DNA of 64,000 nucleotides from an uncultured Rhodopila sp. Lineage in GTDB: Bacteria; Pseudomonadota; Alphaproteobacteria; Acetobacterales; Acetobacteraceae. Under the pieces are notes generated by a model, which saw nothing but the letters and a program-made list of their open reading frames with translations, had not been told where the DNA came from and made no database searches. Of this stretch, positions 10,147 through 17,750 are shown one piece after another. Location: contig CAINOE010000022.1 in assembly GCA_903851415.1 (NCBI GenBank), positions 36,023-100,022 on the forward strand. The letters are read 5' to 3'. The first letter of the stretch is position 1. The number at the start of each line of letters is the position of its first letter. A program made the translations under genes and the position numbers.

Positions 10147-10551
10147 ATGATGCGGATCGTCCAAAGCGCTGTGGCTGTCGTGCTTGTGGCGGTGCCGGGA
10201 CTGCCGTGCGCCATCGCCCAGCCGGCCGCCGCCGGCCAGACCGTCACGGTCACCCTGTCGAACTTTGCATTCGAACCGGAGCACCTGCGGCTGAAGGTGG
10301 GCGTTCCGGTCCGGCTGCGTCTGGTGAACGACAGCTCCGGCGCGCACGACTTCAGCGCCCCGGCGTTCTTCGCCGCCAGCAGCTTTCCGCCCGGAACGTC
10401 GGCACCGAAGGACGGCGACGTCGATGTCGCGGGCCACGACTCGGTGGAGATCAACCTGATCCCCCGCACCGCCGGCACGTATCGTCTCAGGTGTACCCAT
10501 TTCCTGCATGGCCTGTTCGGCATGCATGGGTCGATCGAGGTGAGTCCGTAG
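10147..10551 (+). CDS. Exported cupredoxin-domain protein
   Basis: A 134-residue protein with a Sec signal peptide (about 1-25, ending near AIAQ) and a single cupredoxin fold. All four type-1 copper ligands appear present: His in GAHDFSAP, then Cys, His and Met in a C-x4-H-x4-M arrangement near the C-terminus (RCTHFLHGLFGM). It is likely a periplasmic copper electron carrier or copper binder. The start is set at the first of two adjacent ATGs just after a purine-rich GAGGGGGGA; the second ATG (10150) is equally possible. It follows a radical SAM gene by 20 bp, which is an unusual pairing. Confidence 0.82.
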   Translation: MMRIVQSAVAVVLVAVPGLPCAIAQPAAAGQTVTVTLSNFAFEPEHLRLKVGVPVRLRLVNDSSGAHDFSAPAFFAASSFPPGTSAPKDGDVDVAGHDSVEINLIPRTAGTYRLRCTHFLHGLFGMHGSIEVSP

Positions 10552-10698
10552 GCGGAGCGGCCCGGATCGTGAAAATCTTCGGCCACTGCCGCTTGACAAT
10601 CGGGCGTTGGGGTTCACGTTACATTCTATTCTCCCGGCGATCCGGGATCACATTCGCACTGGCCGGATGGTGCTGGTGGTTGCGGTCGAGACCATGCG

Positions 10699-10935
10699 AT
10701 GCAGGGATGCCTATCCGAGTTGAGACAGACCGTGGCCGATTTTGATCATCCGACGTTCAAGGACTTTACCGACGTAACCCTGGCGCAGCCGATTGTTGTG
10801 CAAGGGATCGCCATGCCCGCGGGCTCGCGCGGCGTCATTCTGGCGGCCTGGGCGGATGGACAGGCCTACGAGGTTGAGTTCGAAACACCCCGCCATGTCC
10901 TGCTGACTGTTGAGGCGGAGTGCCTCCGGGCGTGA
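10699..10935 (+). CDS. DUF4926 domain-containing protein
   Basis: A 78-residue protein whose middle and end match DUF4926: FTDVTL near the start, then a GSRGVIL turn and the characteristic YEVEFETP strand. Function is unknown; family members are small beta-barrel-like proteins, often paired with DUF6883 genes, which are not seen here. The start is uncertain: an in-frame GTG at 10732 would remove eleven residues that lie outside the domain. No strong ribosome binding site distinguishes the two. Confidence 0.65.
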   Translation: MQGCLSELRQTVADFDHPTFKDFTDVTLAQPIVVQGIAMPAGSRGVILAAWADGQAYEVEFETPRHVLLTVEAECLRA

Positions 10936-11473
10936 TTTGGTTGCCCAATGCCAGATCACTGCAGGTTAACGGTGCGGATGATCGATGATGGGCAGACGAT
11001 CCCACGCTTCGTCAGCGGCTACACGAGCCCGGCCCCTCCGCCTGCATTCCCAAACCTTCCCTATAGGTCGTCGCTTCCATGAACCAACCACATCAAGATC
11101 GAAGGTTGAACTGCCCGCTTGGGGTGTACCGGACGCAGATATTCGCACCTGCGATGGCTGGTTTGCGCCCAACATGGTCGTTCAGACGAGCGGCACCGTT
11201 TCTCCAGAGCAGTCGTTCATGGGCACAGCGGCAAATGGCGGATGGGTGGATTTCACTGTCTCCGCTATCGGACGCGACGATGGGAAACCGGACATTTGGC
11301 CTGTGGCAAGGCCTAACCGGGAGCGGAGCGCTAGCTTGAGGAGTTAACAATAATAAGCAGATGTTCGTTGAATGATGATCGACGACACGATGCGTCGAAC
11401 GTTGCAAGCCATTGCAGCGCCTGGGAGGGATACCGGTCCGGCGATCTGTTACCCAAAGCGTACGTTCATAATG
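10936..11473. other. Gene-free stretch at left edge of AT-richer island
   Basis: Open frames of up to 120 codons exist on both strands but none has a good ribosome binding site or recognisable protein. Base composition drops here compared with the flanking operons and stays lower to about 13700. I see no tRNA gene or integrase that would mark an island boundary. Confidence 0.5.
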
Positions 11474-11683
11474 TCAAACCTGCACACTCCATTCCGAAAG
11501 TTTCATCCGGCGATGACAACCGCAGCATTCCACCACGCAATCCGAACTCTGTAGATTTCCATTTTTGCGACCATACACAATGCAGATAGTCGCGCCGCAA
11601 TGAGGATTGGGGCAACGACCGCCCTGTGATAAAGTCGTCATTGTCACTGGCACTTCGATATCGGGATTTCTATCTGAAGTCAT
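11474..11683 (-). CDS. Small zinc-ribbon-like hypothetical protein
   Basis: A 69-residue protein not assigned to a named family. It has two cysteine clusters, CPNPHC and a later C-x4-CCGC, spaced as in a zinc ribbon. The ATG at 11683 is preceded by AGAGG with a five-base spacer, which supports this start over the longer open frame that reads back into the upstream gene. It begins 68 bp after the stop of the DUF4209-like gene on the same strand, suggesting one transcript. Its role is unknown; a nucleic-acid-binding partner of the upstream protein is possible. Confidence 0.55.
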   Translation of the reverse strand: MTSDRNPDIEVPVTMTTLSQGGRCPNPHCGATICIVYGRKNGNLQSSDCVVECCGCHRRMKLSEWSVQV

Positions 11684-11751
11684 TTTAGCCTCTATTTCGA
11701 TCAGGTGGGCATGGTTGCCGCGTGCCGCGTGCCTTGCGCCCTCGGCATCGG

Positions 11752-13617
11752 TCACCGTTCCTCGGACAAGTGAGGGGTCACTAATTCGTCCCATCCCCGG
11801 AGCACGAACAGGCAGCATAGGCGGTATATCAACCAGTTCGCATAATACACATTCGGGTGGTAGCAATCGCCTCCGCTCAGTTGCCCATGCGCGACCTCGT
11901 GGCGCAACGCTGGCCCTGGCCTCGTGTTAAAAAGACGATCGATCTCCCACGCGAGCGCGGGTGTAAGGATTTCCTCCAACTCGGGTCGAAAACGGACAAA
12001 GATGTTTTTCAACGACAGGTCCTGCTCGGTGCTGTCATCCCCCCGCTTTGATGGATCGGCACCGCCGAGCTTCAAAATCTGACGCAGGCACGGCTCCAAC
12101 TGCGGAATCAAGAGATGAGCCGCCGACATGAAGTCCCCCTGAAAGAATCTAGTGAATCCAAGAGCCATAATCGGCTTCTGCGCCTCAGGGACGAATGCAG
12201 AAAACCCGACGATTGCCTCGAAATGACGCGGTATCAGACCGAACCTAGCTTGTATAATTATTTTTGCGGGTTCAATATACGCAGCTACCGCGCGTTGACG
12301 GTGAATACTTTCCGACCGGTCGATCATATGGGTGAACCAAACATCGTCCGGTTCGCCATCGTGCGGCGCCCCCGGCGATTTCGTCACCGTGCGGCCTTCG
12401 CTGTCCACATACGTGAAGGGCGTCATTGCCATCAGTGGGGACGCCCTCGCCGCCTCCATGACATCAGCGCGAAGTTGCTCAGGGTCACGCGAATTATCAA
12501 GTAATGCAAAAGTCCGCAAAGCGTCGGACAGCCCGAGGCCATCGAAGTGCTCCGCGACCTTTTTCGGTGTATCCCCTATTTCCAGATCAAATTCGAACGA
12601 CCCCAATTGCTTCATCGATTCCTTCTGAAGTCGACGCAGATCAGCTTCGAGCTTGATCTCCAACTCCTCTTGTCCCAGCACATGTCGTAGCTGCTGTAGG
12701 GCCTCCATGACCCATGACGCCTCGGCACCTGCGCCACTAACCTGTCCACGCATTGCAAGGGTTTGTCCCACAGCGCCCATCAGGCATCGTTGACGAGAGG
12801 CCGGGTCTTTCAAACTCTGGTAGAGACGGGCTGCCAAATCCCAGGCGGATTTGACCGCAATCGGGTAGCCACCATGCGGAACAGCTTCTGCGGCGGCCTC
12901 CAACTCGGGAGCGAGTGTTGCCGCATCCTTCAGGCGGAACTCAAGAGCCAACTCTGCCAACTGAACGAAGATACCAATATCGCCCTGCTCGCGTGTAGCG
13001 CTGTAGAGCCGATCGAAACTATCAACTACATTCTGCGGCTTGCTGCCAGTCTTGCTCGTGAAACGCGCGATTTGCAGCGCTCGGTGCAGCGGGGTCTTCG
13101 CCGCGATACCCGGCTTTAGGCCATACAGCGTCTTTAGCTTCCCACCTATAAGCCCGTTGACAATCTCGCAATAGGCTTCGATGGCGGCGACCGCTGAAGC
13201 AGCGTCACGCCTGTTGTTTGACCATGCCACGTCAGCAAGCCTGGCTCTCAAGGCTGAACTGTCGATTCCGCTCACGATCGCCCCTAGCGATTCCGCCGCC
13301 TCGCCGCGATAGTCCTCGACCACAGGCGACTGCCTGCCGTTCGTAAACGAGAACAGCGGATGCCAGATATTCCCCGGGTCCGATGGATGTAGCCCAATGC
13401 TGCAAATTTGTGCGATTAGCAGATACACGGCCTGTGCCGGCTCGTCATTGAGCGCCTTTGCAGCCGCGAAGGCTTGCTCGTAGAGCCGATACATATCGTG
13501 TGAATCAGCGATGTCGTGTCCGCGGATTGGCGCTTCAATGTCAACGGCATCGAAGTCAGCTTTCGTCGCAAGACGCGGTTGCTGCGGAGGGTCATCCGAG
13601 TCTTCCTTATTATCCAT
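11752..13617 (-). CDS. DUF4209-type protein with HEPN-like Rx4H motif
   Basis: A 621-residue, mostly helical protein. The C-terminal third resembles DUF4209 (PF13910): a GDFMSAAHLLIPQLEPCLR segment, then LRHEVAHG, a variant of the family's RNxxxHG motif with His for Asn. Arg572 and His577 form an Rx4H arrangement like that of HEPN ribonucleases, found in many toxins and defence proteins. The N-terminal half (about 30-400) looks like repeated helices. The start is the second of two close ATGs, since GGGAGG lies 9 bases before it but only 3 before the first (13623). The gene is AT-richer than its neighbours, which suggests transfer. RNase activity is inference only. Confidence 0.65.
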   Translation of the reverse strand: MDNKEDSDDPPQQPRLATKADFDAVDIEAPIRGHDIADSHDMYRLYEQAFAAAKALNDEPAQAVYLLIAQICSIGLHPSDPGNIWHPLFSFTNGRQSPVVEDYRGEAAESLGAIVSGIDSSALRARLADVAWSNNRRDAASAVAAIEAYCEIVNGLIGGKLKTLYGLKPGIAAKTPLHRALQIARFTSKTGSKPQNVVDSFDRLYSATREQGDIGIFVQLAELALEFRLKDAATLAPELEAAAEAVPHGGYPIAVKSAWDLAARLYQSLKDPASRQRCLMGAVGQTLAMRGQVSGAGAEASWVMEALQQLRHVLGQEELEIKLEADLRRLQKESMKQLGSFEFDLEIGDTPKKVAEHFDGLGLSDALRTFALLDNSRDPEQLRADVMEAARASPLMAMTPFTYVDSEGRTVTKSPGAPHDGEPDDVWFTHMIDRSESIHRQRAVAAYIEPAKIIIQARFGLIPRHFEAIVGFSAFVPEAQKPIMALGFTRFFQGDFMSAAHLLIPQLEPCLRQILKLGGADPSKRGDDSTEQDLSLKNIFVRFRPELEEILTPALAWEIDRLFNTRPGPALRHEVAHGQLSGGDCYHPNVYYANWLIYRLCCLFVLRGWDELVTPHLSEER

Positions 13618-14117
13618 CGTCATGCGCCTCCCGGTGCATCAGAGAAATAACTGGATCTGTATCGGCGTCTCAGCCCGACTCGTCAATTCCTCAAAGTTCG
13701 TCAGCAGAGGCGTTTCCGCAACGCTGTTCCTTGAGCCTGTCCGCGCGAATGACTTTCGGGTATATGTCTGGGAGGTATCGGCGGCGTCGAAGTGCGGCGT
13801 GTTCAAGCCACGGAACTCGGAACATTACTGCGTGCCGTAAGTTCCGAGACGACAAATGACCGCACTCGGAATTGCCCGCTCGGCATTTCGGCTGCCGTGG
13901 TGGTTCGAAACCAGCCAAACCGTTCAGGTGGAACGAACGGCAGTTTCCGGCCTTACCCGCTCCAAAGCCGCCCTTCCGCTGTCGGCCGATCTCGGCCGTA
14001 TGGGCGGCAGCCGCAATAGACCGCCCGGGCCGCAATGGGCCATCGGCCAACGAACCGCCACCTATGATCGGCTTCCCGGAAATACCATACCGACCGCGCG
14101 CAGCCGTAAACACCGCC
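13618..14117. other. Gene-free stretch at right edge of island
   Basis: About 500 bases hold no supported gene. A 165-codon open frame on the minus strand (13691-14188) has a composition unlike real proteins and overlaps the end of the AsmA gene. The segment from about 13840 to 14060 is GC-rich again and looks like degraded non-coding repeat DNA, but I cannot match it to another copy in this window. Confidence 0.45.
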
Positions 14118-15986
14118 CTACCGTCCCGCCAAACACCGGTTCGCCCGTGCCGCCGCCTGCTGGGCCGGCGGCAACCCGCCCAGTTCATCGCCGCCGAACA
14201 GGTGATCGCGCGCGGCGGATTTGCCCGCCGCCGACACGCTCGGATTGTCGAGCGGCCCGCTGACGTGGATCGGGATATCCAGCGCGAAGAAATCCGTTGT
14301 CGATGACAGGCTTCCCACCGTCAGATCCACCCAGTTCTTTTGCAGATCGAAGCTGCCGACGCCCGCCAGCGTGCCGTCGCTGGTCCGGATCCGCAGCGGC
14401 CGCAGCCGCCCCGCCAGCCCGTTCATGTCCACCACGCCCAGCATGCAACTGATGCCGGCCGCTCCGGTTGGTTTGCGGAACAGCCGCCGCGCGTTCAAGG
14501 AGATCATCTCGACGATATTGGTATCCAGCGACCCGCTCGTCATCGTCACCAGCGCCGTGGTGCGCGCGCCCCGCATCGCGCGGACCAGGTCGTCGCCGGT
14601 CATCGTCGAGGCCGCCTGCGCCGAGAAGCCGCCGCCGATGGGGACCGGGCTGACGCCAAGCGACCGCAGCACGGTCCGCAGGTCGCCGTCGGACAGATTG
14701 GCCGTCAGCTCAACCTGAGCAACCGGCCCCTTCTGTTCGGCCGCGCCTGACACGACGGCGCGCGTCCCGGCATACAGCAACGACAAATACTCCACCGAGA
14801 CCTTCTTCGGAACGACCTTGACGTGCAGAGCAACGTCGCTGGCACTGAAGCGATAATAGATCAGTTGCTTCACATCGACCGCCGCGTCCACCAGGGTCCC
14901 GGGCTTCTCGTCCACATACAAAGGAATGCTGGCGGAGCGCATCGTGCGCGGCGCCCTGGTTCCCTTCGGCCGCTTCGCCCCTGCGTCCGTCAGCAGGTTC
15001 AGGTCAAGGCGATCGAACACCGCGGAAACCTTGACATCGTCCGGTACTCCCCGGCCGCCTTCCTTCAGGTGGCCGGACAGCGTGAAGGCGTCCTCATCGA
15101 TCAGGCCGTTGCCATCGGGCAGGTCCCAGTCGTCGCCTTTCTTGGTCAGCGTTCCCGCCAGTGCGACCGGCAGGTTCGCCTCGATGCTGAAACCCAAAGC
15201 GTCCTGCAGGTCGCTCAGGAACGGAACATTCAGGTAGATCGGCCCCGTTACGCCATCGAAATTCAACGGATCGGTCATGCTGCCTTTGAACTCGGCAACG
15301 GCATCGCCCGACTTGATTTGCACGCTTGCCCCGAACGGCTGCGGCACGAGGCGGAGGCGGTCGAACGACTGCAACGTGCCCTCCAGATGCATCGGCGTCC
15401 CGTTGTAGCTGCCATCGGCAACCAAGCTGATAGGTTGGTCGGGCGCTGCCGTGTGCATGGTGAAGGCGGCGGCCTTTGCGTCCAGAAGCGCGCCGCTCGA
15501 CGTCCGGAAGGTGAGCGCAAAGTCATGCACCGCGGCGTCGAGCACGGCCGGGAAGCCGGCCAGATCGGGCGGCGGCGGCGGCCTGGCCTCAACCGGGCTA
15601 AACTTCCAGTTTGCCGCGCCGCCCGCGGCATGCTCCAGCAGCACTGTCAGGCCATCGACCGAGGCAGTGCGCACCACCAGCGGACCGGACAGGATGGAGC
15701 GCGCATCCACCACGGCATCCAGTTCGCGCAGGCCGACCATCACCGGTCCGCTGCCGCCTTCGAGGTTATCGACGCGCAGGTCGCGCAGGAGAACCGTTAC
15801 CCCGTCGTTCCAGCCAAGCCGCAACTCTCCGACGCCGACATTCCGGTGCAGTCTGGCGGAGGCGAGGCGCCCGGCGAGTGGCGCGAGATTGGCGTGCAGC
15901 GCCCAAATCAGCGAGCCACCGGCCGCGAAGACGATCAGTGCCAGCAGGACGGCGGCGGCGAGTGCGATCCGGCGGCGCGTGCTCAA
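14118..15986 (-). CDS. AsmA family protein
   Basis: A 622-residue envelope protein with an N-terminal membrane anchor (about 6-30) and a long beta-rich periplasmic body with AsmA features: LRDLRVDN near residue 70, and a C-terminal segment where repeated strands resemble AsmA_2 and end in DLTVGSLS and IHVSGPLDNPSV. AsmA-like proteins bridge inner and outer membranes and are linked to phospholipid transport. The start is TTG at 15986, supported by GGAG six bases upstream and by the MSTRRRIALAAA anchor that follows. It stands alone, with the SHOCT gene upstream on the same strand beyond a repeat element. Confidence 0.85.
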   Translation of the reverse strand: MSTRRRIALAAAVLLALIVFAAGGSLIWALHANLAPLAGRLASARLHRNVGVGELRLGWNDGVTVLLRDLRVDNLEGGSGPVMVGLRELDAVVDARSILSGPLVVRTASVDGLTVLLEHAAGGAANWKFSPVEARPPPPPDLAGFPAVLDAAVHDFALTFRTSSGALLDAKAAAFTMHTAAPDQPISLVADGSYNGTPMHLEGTLQSFDRLRLVPQPFGASVQIKSGDAVAEFKGSMTDPLNFDGVTGPIYLNVPFLSDLQDALGFSIEANLPVALAGTLTKKGDDWDLPDGNGLIDEDAFTLSGHLKEGGRGVPDDVKVSAVFDRLDLNLLTDAGAKRPKGTRAPRTMRSASIPLYVDEKPGTLVDAAVDVKQLIYYRFSASDVALHVKVVPKKVSVEYLSLLYAGTRAVVSGAAEQKGPVAQVELTANLSDGDLRTVLRSLGVSPVPIGGGFSAQAASTMTGDDLVRAMRGARTTALVTMTSGSLDTNIVEMISLNARRLFRKPTGAAGISCMLGVVDMNGLAGRLRPLRIRTSDGTLAGVGSFDLQKNWVDLTVGSLSSTTDFFALDIPIHVSGPLDNPSVSAAGKSAARDHLFGGDELGGLPPAQQAAARANRCLAGR

Positions 15987-16035
15987 AGCGGACTCCTGTG
16001 CCGGCGGGGTGGCCGCAGGTCATTGTATATGTGCT

Positions 16036-16194
16036 ATGCCAGTCCGCGTTGACTTTGACGCATCGAGCGTCATTCCAACGTCATGGCCCGGCTTGTCCGG
16101 GGCACCTATCGCGGCAGGGTGCCGGCATAGGTGGCCCGGACAAGCCGGGCCATGACGATTTATCGGAAGAGTCGGTCTCATCGCGGATTGGTGT
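16036..16194. mobile_element. MITE-like palindromic element, copy 2 (full length)
   Basis: A 159-bp copy with terminal repeats atgccagtccgcgttga and tcatcgcggattggtgt, and a long internal palindrome at 16080-16156. The right end touches the stop codon (16194-16196) of the SHOCT gene, so the element lies precisely between that gene and the AsmA start. Confidence 0.75.
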
Positions 16195-17003
16195 TACAGC
16201 CTGCTCAGCAGTTCCGCCTTCTTGGTGTTGAACTCCGCGTCGCTCAGGATGCCGCGGCTGTGCAGGGCCGCCAGCTTCTCGATCGCCGCGAACACGTCGC
16301 CGCCCGCTCCGGAAGTCTCCGGCAAGGGCGGGACAGGCGCCAAAGGCTGTGCGCGCACCCCGTTCACCGACACGACGGGCAGCGAGGACACATCCACCAC
16401 GCCGTACTGGCTCGTGAAGGTAAACGACCCGCCATAGGACTGCTGCTGGCCGAACCCGCCGATGTTGTGGTCCAGCGTATCGTAGATCGTCACCGTCCCG
16501 TTCAGGTCGATCGCCAGCCGCCGCGCCTGGGCGAAATAGGCATACCGCACATTGTTCTGCGACCCTGTGCTGTTCGGCCAGCTCAGCTCGTCGCCCCACC
16601 AGTTGCCGGAGGCGCCGGTGTTCGGCGGCGGGATGAACAGGCTGTTCGGGCCGGACGGTCCGCCTCCGGTCTGCTGGTGCTGCTGGCCGTATCCGCCCTG
16701 GCTCTGCGACTGGAAGCTGCCGGTTTGTGTCAGGTTCGGCTGGTTGGCGACGATGGCGGACAGGTCGCCGCACAGCGCGTCGACGCGGCCTTTCAGATAG
16801 CCGTTGAACATGTCGCCGATCATGGTCATGCCGCCGCGCATCCATTGGCCGGAGCCGCCGAACTCGGGATGGCTGAACTGCGCCATGCCGCCATTGCCGT
16901 TGATCACGGCGTCCAGCATCGTTGCCACCGCATCGAAGCTGAAGCCATGGCGCTGGACGAGGTCGTTGACCACTTGCTCGCCGGCAGGTGAGAGCTGTCG
17001 CAT
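16194..17003 (-). CDS. SHOCT domain-containing protein
   Basis: A 269-residue soluble protein. The last 30 residues form a SHOCT domain (IEKLAALHSRGILSDAEF, ending KKAELLSRL), a short helical hairpin for oligomerisation found at protein ends. The N-terminal 70 residues are helical; the middle (about 90-130) is a Gln/Gly/Ser/Pro-rich linker, followed by a beta-rich part. No catalytic motif is visible. GAGG lies about ten bases before the ATG. The stop codon abuts a palindromic element. Function is unknown. Confidence 0.75.
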   Translation of the reverse strand: MRQLSPAGEQVVNDLVQRHGFSFDAVATMLDAVINGNGGMAQFSHPEFGGSGQWMRGGMTMIGDMFNGYLKGRVDALCGDLSAIVANQPNLTQTGSFQSQSQGGYGQQHQQTGGGPSGPNSLFIPPPNTGASGNWWGDELSWPNSTGSQNNVRYAYFAQARRLAIDLNGTVTIYDTLDHNIGGFGQQQSYGGSFTFTSQYGVVDVSSLPVVSVNGVRAQPLAPVPPLPETSGAGGDVFAAIEKLAALHSRGILSDAEFNTKKAELLSRL

Positions 17004-17085
17004 GGGTCTGTTTCCTCAAAGGCGGACATAATACAGCCAGACCGTATAGACGGTCGAGTGGTCAGGTCAAAGCCCAACGCCACCG

Positions 17086-17664
17086 CTACAGCAGCTTCAG
17101 CGCCAGGAACCCGCCGACGATCGCTACAGCGAAGGCGCTGGTGACCAGCGTCAGCCGGCGCTCGATAAAATCGCGCACGGAATCGCCGAAGAAATGCAGC
17201 AGCGTGGCGACGATGAAGAACCGGGCGCCGCGGGTCACCACGCTCGCCGCCATGAACACAGCGAAATCGAACCGCGCCGCCCCGGCCGCAATCGTCACGA
17301 TTTTGTAAGGGATTGGCGTCAGCCCCTTCACCAGGATGATCCACACCCCGTATTTCCGGAACGTCGCCTGGAACGCCGCATACGCGTCGCCGTGCCCGTA
17401 AACGTTGAGAATTGGCCGGGCGAGCTGATCGAACACCGCAAAGCCGATCAGGTAGCCCAGCGCGCCCCCGGCGACGCTCGCCGCGGTGCAGATCGCCGCG
17501 AACCGCCAGGCCTTTCTCGGCTTCGCCAGCGCCATCGGCACCAGCAGCGCATCCGGCGGGATGGGGAAGAAGCTTGCCTCTGCAAAGGCGATCAACGCCA
17601 GCCACCAGGCGGCGTAGGGGGAGGCGGCGAGCGCCATGACGCGCGTATACATTCTGTGCAGCAT
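17086..17664 (-). CDS. YqaA/DedA-like (SNARE-associated) membrane protein
   Basis: A 192-residue inner-membrane protein with the VTT/DedA core: FAEASFFPIPPD in the first half (re-entrant loop with the conserved E...PxPxE/D pattern) and VKGLTPIPYKIVTIAAG in the second, with about five hydrophobic segments. YqaA-type members are shorter DedA relatives, thought to act as lipid scramblases or flippases. The ATG at 17664 is chosen because MLHRMY...MALAASP matches the usual family start; a GTG 36 bases upstream also stays in frame. Confidence 0.85.
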   Translation of the reverse strand: MLHRMYTRVMALAASPYAAWWLALIAFAEASFFPIPPDALLVPMALAKPRKAWRFAAICTAASVAGGALGYLIGFAVFDQLARPILNVYGHGDAYAAFQATFRKYGVWIILVKGLTPIPYKIVTIAAGAARFDFAVFMAASVVTRGARFFIVATLLHFFGDSVRDFIERRLTLVTSAFAVAIVGGFLALKLL

Positions 17665-17750
17665 GGCGCCGCGTCTAGCAGCCCCGGCGTCGCTGGTCAC
17701 GCACCAACCGCCTGCTTATCGTCCCCGGCAAGACAGGAGACATCAGAACG

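Noticed and set aside
10985..11347. Plus-strand 120-codon frame in the gap after the DUF4926 gene
   Set aside because: Competing frames of similar length overlap it, none with a ribosome binding site or family match.
13691..14188. Minus-strand 165-codon frame between the island and AsmA
   Set aside because: No start signal, odd composition, and it overlaps the AsmA 3' end; more likely non-coding repeat DNA.
14823..16052. Plus-strand open frame of 409 codons opposite the AsmA gene
   Set aside because: Shadow of AsmA; no ribosome binding site and no recognisable protein.
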